Origin: Ignavibacteriota bacterium
GTDB taxonomy: Bacteria; Bacteroidota; Ignavibacteria; Ignavibacteriales; Melioribacteraceae
Length of the DNA: 37,984 nt
Assembly: GCA_002746605.1 (NCBI GenBank)
Contig: PDPT01000019.1
Location: forward strand, 1-37,984
Direction: 5' to 3'
A program made the position numbers and the translations under genes. This document shows, one piece after another, positions 27,166-35,236 of this stretch (within the stretch, counting starts at the first letter, position 1; every line of letters begins with the position of its first letter). The notes under the pieces are model-generated. The model saw nothing but the letters and a program-made list of their open reading frames with translations. It ran no database searches and was not told the DNA's origin.

Positions 27166-28470
27166 TCAAGTAAATGAGTATTCTTCTTCTATTCTCTTTT
27201 TAAGTAATCTACCGCTTAAAATTGCACTTTCTATTGTTGAAGGTAATCCGGTATTTATCCAATCGCCTGCAAAAAAAAGATTTTCAATTTTGCTTTCAAT
27301 TTCTTTTCTAAGTTTTTCATTTTTTGGGGTTGATAAATGAGCTGCTCTTTTTTCTTTTATAATTAAAAAATTTAAAATTTTAACATCTTTAAAATTCAAA
27401 AGGAATTGATTTAATTCGGATTTTACTATACCAATAATTTCATTGTTATTTTTTTTCAGCAGATTATCCGCCGCACTGATTATAACTGAATAATGACTTA
27501 CATTATTAAATATCCAATCTATTTGAGAATCTATAAATCCTATCACCCTTTCATTAAACAGTTTCTTATCAGTCCAAATGTGAATTGTAATTATTGGTGA
27601 TGCTTCCAAATTTAGGATATCATCAGGCAATATTTTTTGATTAGAGACAATTTTTTTTATAGCAAAAGCAGGAACTGCAAAAATAATTTTATCAAAATCA
27701 GTAATAATTCTTCTATTAGTTTTAATTATTGAAACTTTATTATTATGAATTTCAATTTTATTTACTCTTTCTGAAAGTGAGAGTTTAATATTATTTTCTT
27801 TGAAATATCTTTTGACAGGCTCAACAAACAATTTGTTGAGAGGTTTAGAAGTAAAAACAAAAGTTGATGCTTTGTTACCCGAAAAAAATATTCTATTTAG
27901 TAAAATAGAAAAAATCTCTGCCGAAGCTTTTTCCAACTTTGTGTTCAATGCTCCAACACCAATAAGTTCCCAAAGAGATTTAATTACATTCTCCGATTGA
28001 TTATTTTCCAATAATAGATTGCTTACTGTTTTATTTGTTAAATCTTTCTTAGATAAAAAATTTTTTAACAAAAATTTAATGACGGAGATTTTTTCTTTTA
28101 AGTTTAATCTTTTATAATTTAAAATTGCTCTTAAAAGATTAAACGGATAAATTTTATTTTTTGCATTTAGGTAATACTTTTTTTTGTATTTATCTAAGAA
28201 AGCAACATTTAAGTACTTTTGATATTCAGGAATATTTTGGGCATGAATTATTTTTAATAAAGCTATGGTTTCCTCGTAAGCCCCAATCATCAAGTGTTGA
28301 CCATTATCAACTTCAGTTTTGGTTTTATTATGAAAAAATGAATAAGTTCTGCCGCCAAGTTTTGGAGAAGCTTCAAGTAATTCAATATCATAACCTAGAT
28401 TTTTGAGATAAACCGATGCCGAAATTCCGGCTAAACCACCACCCACGACAATACATTTTTTCATTCTCAA
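27166..28470 (-). CDS. hpnE: Hydroxysqualene dehydroxylase HpnE
   Basis: A 434-residue FAD-dependent amine-oxidase-fold protein. The N-terminal dinucleotide fold is CIVVGGGLAGISASVYLKNLGYDIELLEAS, followed by LGGRTYSF and VDNGQHLMIGAYEET, the latter typical of the squalene-associated desaturase HpnE. The C-terminal FAD segment is LFFAGDWINTGLPSTIESAILSGRLL. In bacteria HpnE reduces hydroxysqualene to squalene after HpnC and HpnD. The start codon overlaps the hpnD stop by four bases (28467-28470). No hopene cyclase is in this window, so the fate of squalene (hopanoid, sterol-like lipid or free squalene) is open. Confidence 0.9.
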   Translation of the reverse strand: MRMKKCIVVGGGLAGISASVYLKNLGYDIELLEASPKLGGRTYSFFHNKTKTEVDNGQHLMIGAYEETIALLKIIHAQNIPEYQKYLNVAFLDKYKKKYYLNAKNKIYPFNLLRAILNYKRLNLKEKISVIKFLLKNFLSKKDLTNKTVSNLLLENNQSENVIKSLWELIGVGALNTKLEKASAEIFSILLNRIFFSGNKASTFVFTSKPLNKLFVEPVKRYFKENNIKLSLSERVNKIEIHNNKVSIIKTNRRIITDFDKIIFAVPAFAIKKIVSNQKILPDDILNLEASPIITIHIWTDKKLFNERVIGFIDSQIDWIFNNVSHYSVIISAADNLLKKNNNEIIGIVKSELNQFLLNFKDVKILNFLIIKEKRAAHLSTPKNEKLRKEIESKIENLFFAGDWINTGLPSTIESAILSGRLLKKRIEEEYSFT

Positions 28471-29246
28471 ATTACTTTATACTTAAACCAAACAAGCAAC
28501 GATATCAAAATTTTATTCAAAAAAGAAACTTTAATTTTATGCTGATAAACATTATATTTTTCTTCTTCTATTTTATCGAGAAGTCTAATATATATATATT
28601 CCATTGCCTTAGCAGTAAATAAATTTGCTTTATCTTCTTTGCTTACATTTTCGTTAGCAATTTTATAAAATTCCCTTGCTCGTTGAGCTTGATATTGCAT
28701 TAAATCTATAAAATTTTGATTATAAGTATTTGCAAATATTTCTTGCTCGGAATAGTTAAACTTTTGTAAGTCTTCTTGCGGAATGTAAACTCTGTTTATT
28801 AAAGCATCTGTTTTCACATCTCTAATTATATTTGTTAGCTGTAAAGCAATTCCAAGATTAATTGCGTAATCTTTTGTTTTGGCATTTTTATATCCGAGTA
28901 TGGGAATTGTCATTAAACCAACTGTTGAAGCGGCTTTGTAACAATACACTTTCAGTTCATCAAAGGTAGAATATCTATTTTTATTAAGGTCTATTTCCAT
29001 TGCTTCAATTAAATCGAAAAAAGGTTCGGTCGGTATATTAAATTCTTTTATATAATAGTTTAATTCATTAAGGTTTGGATACTCAGATTTTCCTTTAAGT
29101 GCTTTTTCAAAATTATCTCTCCATTTATCTAATTTTTCTTGCTTCACAAATTTAGATTCATGCTCACTATCAACAATATCATCAGTTTTTCTGCAAAAGG
29201 CATAAATTGCATTCATAGCTTTCTGTTTCTTTTCAGGAAGCAGCAT
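28467..29246 (-). CDS. hpnD: Presqualene diphosphate synthase HpnD (start probably upstream)
   Basis: A trans-isoprenyl diphosphate synthase (squalene/phytoene synthase family), 259 residues from the first ATG. It has the two Asp-rich motifs CRKTDDIVD and NIIRDVKTD and the TDALINRVYIP block. Made by condensing two farnesyl diphosphates, presqualene diphosphate is then processed by HpnC and HpnE. The ATG at 29246 has no ribosome binding site and falls inside the conserved N-terminal block: upstream in the same frame are KIETAKEISKKSKSSFYYTF, which in the family precedes LLPEKK. The only upstream candidate start with a good Shine-Dalgarno (AAGGGAG, 7-base spacing) is ATA at 29303, immediately after the hpnC stop. 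There is no ATG, GTG or TTG in between. Likely true extent is 28467-29303. Confidence 0.9.
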   Translation of the reverse strand: MLLPEKKQKAMNAIYAFCRKTDDIVDSEHESKFVKQEKLDKWRDNFEKALKGKSEYPNLNELNYYIKEFNIPTEPFFDLIEAMEIDLNKNRYSTFDELKVYCYKAASTVGLMTIPILGYKNAKTKDYAINLGIALQLTNIIRDVKTDALINRVYIPQEDLQKFNYSEQEIFANTYNQNFIDLMQYQAQRAREFYKIANENVSKEDKANLFTAKAMEYIYIRLLDKIEEEKYNVYQHKIKVSFLNKILISLLVWFKYKVI

Positions 29247-29300
29247 AAAGGTATAATAAAAGCTGCTTTTACTCTTTTTTGATATTTCTTTGGCTGTTTC

Positions 29301-29317
29301 TATTTTTTAGCTCCCTT
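29301..29317 (-). promoter_or_regulatory. Ribosome binding site pointing to an ATA start for hpnD
   Basis: On the minus strand AAGGGAG (29317-29311) sits inside the last codons of hpnC, followed by CTAAAAA and then ATA (29303-29301). The spacing is ideal for initiation at ATA. The hpnC stop TAA (29309-29307) is in the same frame, so hpnC and hpnD ORFs are separated by one stop codon plus AAA. Confidence 0.55.
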
Positions 29318-30173
29318 TTAAAACTGTATCTTTGAATAATTTTATTACGTCGCTTTTTTTTAATTTTGGTCTTGCATCCAAAACATTATAGTTATTTTCT
29401 TCAATTAGATTTAGGATTTCTTCGCCGCCTTTTATTGTTGTAATAATTTGCAGCTTCAATCTAAAAGGCAAAAATTTTAAGATTTTTCTTCCTTCAATAA
29501 ATAGTTGTCTTGTTCTATTTACTTGAAACTCCATCAATTTTTTAAACTGAACATTAAATTTCTTTTTTCTGAGATCTTCTTCTTCCACATAAAAGTTTTT
29601 CATTTCTTCCAAAGGAAGATAGATTCTTCCCTTTTCAATATCAACACTTACATCTTGCAAAAAATTTGTAATTTGTAAAGCCGTACATATCTGATTTGAA
29701 TGATAATAAGCTTCATAATTGTTTATTCCGTTTAATTCAAGAATTATTCTACCAACAGGATTAGCACTAAATTTACAATAATCCAAAAGTTCATCATAAT
29801 CTTTATATCTGTTTTTCGAAATATCTTGTTTGAATGCTCTGAGCAAATCATAAAAATTATCTGTAGATAAATTTTTCTGCTTTATAGTATTAATTAATGC
29901 CATCCAAAATATTTCGTCAACATCATCAGCAAGGGCTTTTGTTAATTGATTCTCGTACTCGTTTAATTTAAGTAGTCTTGCTTTATCAGACAGATTTCCT
30001 TCATCTGCAATATCATCAGCTTGTCTAGCAAATTGATAAATAACTGCCGTATGTTTTCTTAATTCCTTTTTAAGAAAAAGAGAAATTACAGGAAAATTTT
30101 CGTAATGCTTTTTAACAAATTGAAGTGCAAAAATATATCCTTCTTCCAAACTTACACTTTTAGTTTTTTTCAT
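29307..30173 (-). CDS. hpnC: Hydroxysqualene synthase HpnC
   Basis: A 288-residue squalene/phytoene synthase family protein with YQFARQADDIADEG and TNFLQDVSVDIEKGRIYLP as the two Asp-rich regions. The pairing with a second synthase (hpnD) and hpnE is the established three-enzyme squalene route, in which HpnC converts presqualene diphosphate to hydroxysqualene. Assignment of C versus D rests on gene order and on FPVISLFLKKELRKHTAVIYQFAR, typical of the HpnC group as I recall. The ATG at 30173 has AAGGAAAATTAA upstream. tRNA-Leu lies 113 bases upstream on the same strand, so the operon may be cotranscribed with or start behind it. Confidence 0.9.
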   Translation of the reverse strand: MKKTKSVSLEEGYIFALQFVKKHYENFPVISLFLKKELRKHTAVIYQFARQADDIADEGNLSDKARLLKLNEYENQLTKALADDVDEIFWMALINTIKQKNLSTDNFYDLLRAFKQDISKNRYKDYDELLDYCKFSANPVGRIILELNGINNYEAYYHSNQICTALQITNFLQDVSVDIEKGRIYLPLEEMKNFYVEEEDLRKKKFNVQFKKLMEFQVNRTRQLFIEGRKILKFLPFRLKLQIITTIKGGEEILNLIEENNYNVLDARPKLKKSDVIKLFKDTVLKGS

Positions 30174-30286
30174 TTAATTTTCCTTCAATTTCAGCTTCAG
30201 CTGGACAAGAAATACCATTTAATTCATAGCAACTTGCTCCATCAAGGATTACTTTAAGGTTAATACCTTTTATTTATGATTTTTGT

Positions 30287-30368
30287 ACCCGGAACAGGAC
30301 TTGAACCTGCACAGGTTAAACCTACTAAGACCTGAACTTAGCGCGTCTACCAATTCCGCCATCCGGGC
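30287..30368 (-). tRNA. tRNA-Leu(CAG)
   Basis: The minus strand folds as a class II tRNA: acceptor GCCCGGA (30368-30362) with TCCGGGT (30294-30288), D-arm region GGCGGAATTGGTAGACGCGC, anticodon loop TTCAGGT giving CAG, a variable arm around TAGGTTTAACCTG, and T-arm GGTTCAAGTCC. The discriminator base is A. The 3' CCA is not fully encoded (CA follows), so it must be added enzymatically. It starts 15 bases after the stop of the penicillin-binding protein gene. Confidence 0.95.
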
Positions 30369-30383
30369 AATTTTACGAATTAC

Positions 30384-32726
30384 TTATTCTTCCATTTCCT
30401 CTTCTTCTGTAATTTCTATAGCTTGATGCGATAGAGTATCGGATTTATGAAATTTTGTAAATAAGAGTGCTCTACTATCTCGCTCTGAATCATAACTTAT
30501 CGGAATATCTTTAATGTTTATAAAATCGGCAATTTCGCCTGAAGAACAATCCTGCGAGTATAATCTAGGATTACCAAATTCATAAATTGATTCTTTACAA
30601 AATTTAACTGAAACAATATTTCCACTTTCAGGCAAGTTAAAAGATTCTTCGGGAATTTCCAAGCTATCGTATACTTCTCTCATAAAATTAGACCAAATAG
30701 GGTTAGCTGCTTTTGCTCCTTGTCCGTAGTTACCGGTAAAGGAAACTCTTCTATCATCAAAACCAACCCAAACTCCGGCTGCAAACTGCGGAGTAAAACC
30801 CATAAACCAAGCATCGCCAAATTCTTGAGTGGTACCCGTTTTACCTGCAGCAGGTCTATAAAACTGATGTATTGCTCTTGTTCGCAAACCGGTACCTTCA
30901 TTCATTACGGTTTCTAACATATTCGTAATAAGAAATGTTGTTTCTTCGCTTAATGCTTCTTCAGAATTAGGAACAGCCTGCATTAAAATAATTCCGTTTT
31001 TATCTTCAATTCTTGTTATCCCGATCGGTTCGTTATAAATACCTTTGTTTGCGATAGTTGCATAAACCGAGGTTAATTCCAAAGGTGTAACTTCGGAAGT
31101 TCCGAGGGCAATTGAAGGAACCAAATTTAATTTAGTTTTTATTCCTAATCTTTCGGCAATTTGTCCTATTTGAAAGAGCTGAGCATGCCCTTCAATTATT
31201 AATCTTGCACTTATCAAATTGTAAGAATCCCTTATTCCATCTCGCAGTGTTAGAAATCCGCCGGTGCTGTGATCAAAGTTATGCGGATTCCAGTTTTCGT
31301 CTCCGTATTCAAACTCTTGATTTAAGATAGGATAAGCAGGATAAAGTCCGTTTTCCAATGCGGTTATATATACAATCGGTTTGAAAGCCGAACCGGGCTG
31401 CCTTCGTGCTTGCGTTACATGATTTAATCCATAATTAAATTTTTGGTTACGCCCCCCTACCATTGCCTTAATTTCGCCACTTGCCACATCAAGACATACA
31501 AAGCCAACTTCTATTGTTTGTATTCTTTTCTTTGCGGAATCAACATAAGCTTTATCATTTTTAAGACTATCGTAAACCGCTTTTTTAGAATTTTTGTCGG
31601 CATTCAAATAAAGTGGATCTCTTGATATTTTTTTCCTTAGATATTCTTTTAACAAATCTCTATTTCGAGACCAGCTCCACCTTTTGTCGAAAAGTTTTTG
31701 ATATTCAGTTAAATGTTCCGAAGTAACTTTATTAGCTATCTCTTGCATTTTAACATTTAAGGTAGTGTAAACTTTCAATCCGTCTTCGTATAAATTAAAT
31801 CCGTATTCTTCAGACATATCTTCTAATTGTCTTCTTATATATTCAACAAACGAAGCTGCTTTTTCGCTTTGCACACCACTATTGGATTCTAGAGATGACA
31901 GCTCAATCGGCAGCAATTTTAATTTTTGATAATTTTCTTCACTTAGAAAACCAACTTGCTTCATATTATAAAGAACAAGATTTCTTCTTCTTAAAGCATT
32001 TTCCGGATTTCTAATTGGACTGTAATAGACCGAAGATTTAAGCAAAGCAATAAAAACAGCCGCTTCTTCAAGTTTTAAGTCTTTAGCACTCTTACTAAAA
32101 TAATGTCTTGCTGCCATTTCAATTCCATAAGCTCTATTACCAAAGTAAGAATTATTCAAATACATTTGCAGTATCTCTTTCTTTGTATAAGTTTTTTCAA
32201 TTTGAACAGCGGTAAACCATTCCCTTACCTTTCTAACACCGGTTTGAAAAAGGTTTTCTCTTGCTACTTTAAACTCGTATAAATTTTTGGAAAGTTGTTG
32301 AGTAATAGTGCTTGCCCCTTCTTTTCTGTCCAAAAAGATTGTTTTAACCATTGCTTTTACAAAACGTTCGAGATCAACACCCCAATGGTCATAAAATTTT
32401 CTATCTTCGGTTGCTACCAAAGCATCAATTATGTAAGGTGGAATGCTGTCAATATCTATTTCCAATCTATTTTCACGAAAATATTGTCCGATTAATTCAC
32501 CATTATCACTAAAAACATTTGTAGCAAGGCTCTGTTTGGGATTCTCCAATTCTTCAAGTGAGGGAAGTCCGGAAACTATGTGGTTAAAAAGTAAATATCC
32601 GCCAATTATAATTAGCAAAAGAACCACCCCCAGTACTGACCATAAAATTGTTTTAAGTTTAATTTTTTTCTTTATTTTAGGCGAAGTTTTTTGTCCTTCT
32701 CCTTTTCCAAAATTTTTTTCCGTCAT
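30384..32726 (-). CDS. mrcA: Class A penicillin-binding protein (PBP1a)
   Basis: A 780-residue bifunctional murein synthase of the inner membrane. A basic cytosolic tail and one TM segment (about 28-49, LWSVLGVVLLLIIIGGYLLF) precede the GT51 glycosyltransferase with Glu107 in TEDRKFYDHWGVD and EGASTITQQLSKNL. The transpeptidase domain has Ser446 in GSAFKPIVY (SxxK), SYN in GIRDSYNLISA and KTGT from Lys629. All catalytic motifs are present. The C-terminal tail ends in an acidic ITEEEEMEE stretch. Its start overlaps the lpxH stop by four bases (32723-32726), so the two envelope genes are translationally coupled. Confidence 0.95.
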   Translation of the reverse strand: MTEKNFGKGEGQKTSPKIKKKIKLKTILWSVLGVVLLLIIIGGYLLFNHIVSGLPSLEELENPKQSLATNVFSDNGELIGQYFRENRLEIDIDSIPPYIIDALVATEDRKFYDHWGVDLERFVKAMVKTIFLDRKEGASTITQQLSKNLYEFKVARENLFQTGVRKVREWFTAVQIEKTYTKKEILQMYLNNSYFGNRAYGIEMAARHYFSKSAKDLKLEEAAVFIALLKSSVYYSPIRNPENALRRRNLVLYNMKQVGFLSEENYQKLKLLPIELSSLESNSGVQSEKAASFVEYIRRQLEDMSEEYGFNLYEDGLKVYTTLNVKMQEIANKVTSEHLTEYQKLFDKRWSWSRNRDLLKEYLRKKISRDPLYLNADKNSKKAVYDSLKNDKAYVDSAKKRIQTIEVGFVCLDVASGEIKAMVGGRNQKFNYGLNHVTQARRQPGSAFKPIVYITALENGLYPAYPILNQEFEYGDENWNPHNFDHSTGGFLTLRDGIRDSYNLISARLIIEGHAQLFQIGQIAERLGIKTKLNLVPSIALGTSEVTPLELTSVYATIANKGIYNEPIGITRIEDKNGIILMQAVPNSEEALSEETTFLITNMLETVMNEGTGLRTRAIHQFYRPAAGKTGTTQEFGDAWFMGFTPQFAAGVWVGFDDRRVSFTGNYGQGAKAANPIWSNFMREVYDSLEIPEESFNLPESGNIVSVKFCKESIYEFGNPRLYSQDCSSGEIADFINIKDIPISYDSERDSRALLFTKFHKSDTLSHQAIEITEEEEMEE

Positions 32727-33448
32727 TTATAATTCCAGTCAATAATCTCAAATTTATTGTTTTCAAAAATTCCGTAACAAGGTTTATCTAACCAAGTACC
32801 GAGATTGATGTATTTCCCATTTTTGTATTCAGCTGTTTTTCTAATATGCGAGTGCCCAAAGATTACATAATCAAAACCTTCATCTATTTTTTTCTTAGCG
32901 GCTTCAAAAAGACCGTCTGTTTCGCCATAAGATTTTTCGGTTGTATAATCTCTGCTTTTTTTACTTGAGGAACTCGCCATCCAAATACCAAAATCAGGAT
33001 GAAATAGTGAATACAATTGTTGTAATTTTTTGTTCCTTAAAATTTTCTTTAGAATTTTGTACCCCAAATCATTAGCAACTAAACCATCTCCGTGTCCTAA
33101 AAAGAATTTTTTTCCTTCTAATTCAATATTGATTGGATTTTCATACAGCTTTACACCAATTTCTTTTTCAAAAAAATCTCTGTGCATAAAGTCATGATTA
33201 CCAATAAGATAGTGTATTTCAGTATTGTTTTCGGCTAACTCTTGCAAAGCTGTAAAAGTTCTAAAATATCCTTTTTGAATAACTCTTTTGTATTCGAACC
33301 AATAATCAAATAAATCACCCAAAATGAATAATTTATCAGATTTTTTATTAATAAATTTAAGAAAATCAACAAACAACTGTTCACGCTGTTTTTCTTTTTC
33401 GGGTTCTAATAAACCAAAATGCAAATCAGAAACAAAGTAAAATGCCAA
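32723..33448 (-). CDS. lpxH: UDP-2,3-diacylglucosamine diphosphatase-like phosphoesterase (LpxH)
   Basis: A 241-residue calcineurin-like metallophosphoesterase. Metal ligands are visible in order: Asp8 and His10 (VSDLHFG), Asp in GDLFDYW, Asn/His in GNHDF, His in GHGD and the GHSHIR pair. The RDYTTEKSYGETDGLFEAA segment and length fit LpxH, which hydrolyses UDP-2,3-diacylglucosamine to lipid X in lipid A synthesis, implying an outer membrane. The genome could also use a related phosphoesterase for another purpose; LpxH-like proteins in this phylum are usually annotated this way. It is coupled to the PBP gene by a four-base overlap. Confidence 0.85.
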   Translation of the reverse strand: MAFYFVSDLHFGLLEPEKEKQREQLFVDFLKFINKKSDKLFILGDLFDYWFEYKRVIQKGYFRTFTALQELAENNTEIHYLIGNHDFMHRDFFEKEIGVKLYENPINIELEGKKFFLGHGDGLVANDLGYKILKKILRNKKLQQLYSLFHPDFGIWMASSSSKKSRDYTTEKSYGETDGLFEAAKKKIDEGFDYVIFGHSHIRKTAEYKNGKYINLGTWLDKPCYGIFENNKFEIIDWNYK

Positions 33449-33566
33449 TATTTTCTCTTATTTTTTCAATCATTAAATTTAATATTTTTTTTTGATAGTT
33501 AGTATCAAGAAGCAAATATCGAAATATCAGATTTGATGTATGAGGGAAGAATTTAATAACGGACTT

Positions 33567-34460
33567 TTAAAATATAAAATCGTAACCCCAACGAAAAATA
33601 GCTATACAAAATAAAAGTGCTCCTTCCCATTTTGAAATTTTCCATCCGGTTCGCATTACAATAATAAGAATTATTAAAGTAACAGCAAGTAAAATTAAGC
33701 TGAGATACTCTTCTTGCACTAATTGCAGAGGCTCTATGATTGTTGCAACACCAAGCACGCCAAGCATATTAAATAAATCGCTGCCTATTAAATTCCCTGC
33801 AGAAATTCCGTGTTGCTTTTTCTTAAGAGCAACAACTGATGTGGCAAACTCAGGCATTGAAGTTCCGGCAGCAACAATTGTAATTCCTATCAGCCAATCG
33901 GACACACCGAAAAATCGTGCAATATTAGATGCTGATTCAACAAGAACGTTGGCACTAAAAATTATTATTGCAACACCGAAAATAAATTTAGGAATATCCC
34001 AAAAAGTTAATTCACCTTCCGGTATTTCTTCCTCAAGACCGTCTATATCTTTTCGCTGTTTTATTAAAACAATAATGTAAATAATTAATGTTGAAACAAG
34101 AAGTATTCCTTCGATAAAGGATAAATAAAGGTCGTAGAAAAAAATTACTAATAGAAATCCCGTACCGAGTAAAAGAAATCCTTCTCGTTTTAAAAGAGTT
34201 TTTGAAATTTTGAGTGGAGTTAAAAAAGCAATAAAACCAAGTATTGTTCCTAAGTTAAAAATATTAGAGCCAATAACATTCCCTACGGAAATAGAATCTT
34301 CTCCTTTTATTGCTGCTGAAATTGTTACTGCAAACTCAGGTGCAGAAGTTGCAACTGCTACAATTGTTAATCCGATTATCAGTTCAGAAACTCCGAACTT
34401 TTTAGCTATTTTGGTTGCCGAAGTTACAATCCATTCAGCTCCGCCCCACAAACCAATCAT
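33567..34460 (-). CDS. CaCA-family sodium/calcium antiporter (start probably upstream)
   Basis: A YrbG-type cation exchanger of about 300 residues with two inverted alpha repeats: GLTIVAVATSAPEFAVTISA...GNVIGSNIFN and GITIVAAGTSMPEFATSVVA...GNLIGSDLFN, which supply the conserved Glu and Asn/Asp ligands for Ca2+. About ten membrane segments are expected. The first ATG at 34460 starts in the middle of TM1 (MIGLWGGAEWIV) and has no ribosome binding site. The frame continues upstream with a hydrophobic ILLDILLLLIS, and AGAGG lies five bases before an ATT at 34493. No ATG, GTG or TTG exists between that ATT and the in-frame stop upstream. Likely true extent 33567-34493. Confidence 0.92.
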   Translation of the reverse strand: MIGLWGGAEWIVTSATKIAKKFGVSELIIGLTIVAVATSAPEFAVTISAAIKGEDSISVGNVIGSNIFNLGTILGFIAFLTPLKISKTLLKREGFLLLGTGFLLVIFFYDLYLSFIEGILLVSTLIIYIIVLIKQRKDIDGLEEEIPEGELTFWDIPKFIFGVAIIIFSANVLVESASNIARFFGVSDWLIGITIVAAGTSMPEFATSVVALKKKQHGISAGNLIGSDLFNMLGVLGVATIIEPLQLVQEEYLSLILLAVTLIILIIVMRTGWKISKWEGALLFCIAIFRWGYDFIF

Positions 34461-34490
34461 TGAAATAAGCAGTAAAAGTATATCTAATAA

Positions 34491-34503
34491 AATATTATCC
34501 TCT
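34491..34503 (-). promoter_or_regulatory. Ribosome binding site pointing to an ATT start for the antiporter
   Basis: On the minus strand AGAGG (34503-34499), ATAAT, then ATT (34493-34491), in frame with the antiporter and followed by a hydrophobic segment completing TM1. CTG at 34472 is a second, less well placed candidate. Confidence 0.5.
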
Positions 34504-34608
34504 GTAAAAGTTATTTTGATATAGTAAAATTATATGATTTAATTTAAAATTAAAAAAATATAATTTAAAAAGTAAAAACAAGTTTGTTATTGTAAAAACC
34601 TAAGGGAA

Positions 34609-34797
34609 TTAATAATAGAGAGTTATTAGAAGAAGCAATAAAATATGAGTAATTGCAAGAACCGAAATAATAAATTTTTTCCTTTTTTGCTTCTTTCGAA
34701 AGGTAATTTCTTCTTTTAAAATAGATTTACTTACGTAATCGCCGTCTGAAGGATGCCAGTTACTATTCTCTAAAGGTTTTTTAATATAATCACTCAT
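34609..34797 (-). CDS. Small hypothetical tail-anchored-like membrane protein
   Basis: A 62-residue ORF with a polar N-terminal half (NSNWHPSDGDYVSKSILKEE), a strongly basic stretch (RKKQKRKK) and a single C-terminal hydrophobic segment (about 44-61, FIISVLAITHILLLLLITLYY). The positive-inside rule suggests the N-terminus is cytosolic. The layout is like small conserved membrane proteins, but I recognise no family. The Shine-Dalgarno is weak. It is codirectional with its neighbours. Confidence 0.5.
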   Translation of the reverse strand: MSDYIKKPLENSNWHPSDGDYVSKSILKEEITFRKKQKRKKFIISVLAITHILLLLLITLYY

Positions 34798-34900
34798 TCC
34801 GGAATTTATATTTGTTGAATTATTATAATTTAAGCGAAAAAATAATTTAAATAATCTTTAAAACCAAACTAATTGATAAAATGTCTTCATCTATATTAAA

Positions 34901-35116
34901 TCAATCTTCGGGATTATATGATAATTCAACTTTAAGGTGAAAATCGGCTCCGCTAAAAAGGCTATACTTAACATCATTGATTGCACATTTATAATCTTCA
35001 CCTACAATTTTTGATACTGCCTCGGAGATTGCCGTTTCCAAATCACCAATACTAACCGCTTTCAGTTTATTTTTTAGCAGTTTATTAACATCAATAGGTT
35101 TTTTATTCCCTTCCAT
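34901..35116 (-). CDS. Small hypothetical cytosolic protein
   Basis: A 71-residue ORF with GGAG six bases before its ATG. The N-terminal half is helical (IDVNKLLKNKLKAVSIGDLE), then AISEAVSKIVGEDYKCAIND and a beta-like tail (VKYSLFSGADFHLKVELSY). No signal peptide or membrane segment. The good ribosome site and coding-like composition support a real gene; I do not recognise the family. Confidence 0.6.
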   Translation of the reverse strand: MEGNKKPIDVNKLLKNKLKAVSIGDLETAISEAVSKIVGEDYKCAINDVKYSLFSGADFHLKVELSYNPED

Positions 35117-35236
35117 TGTTTACTCCAAACTTTTTAATATGCAAGTAGTTTAATATAAAACTTCCGAATAATAAAATATCTAACTTATAGCTTGCATTTA
35201 TATTATTCAGAAGTTTAATTTTATATTTTTTAAGTA

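Noticed and set aside
27086..27340. 84-residue plus-strand ORF with hydrophobic start
   Set aside because: Mostly antisense to the hpnE C-terminus including the FAD-binding motif; no support as a gene.
33736..34080. 114-residue plus-strand ORF
   Set aside because: Antisense to the CaCA antiporter, whose repeats and motifs establish the coding strand.
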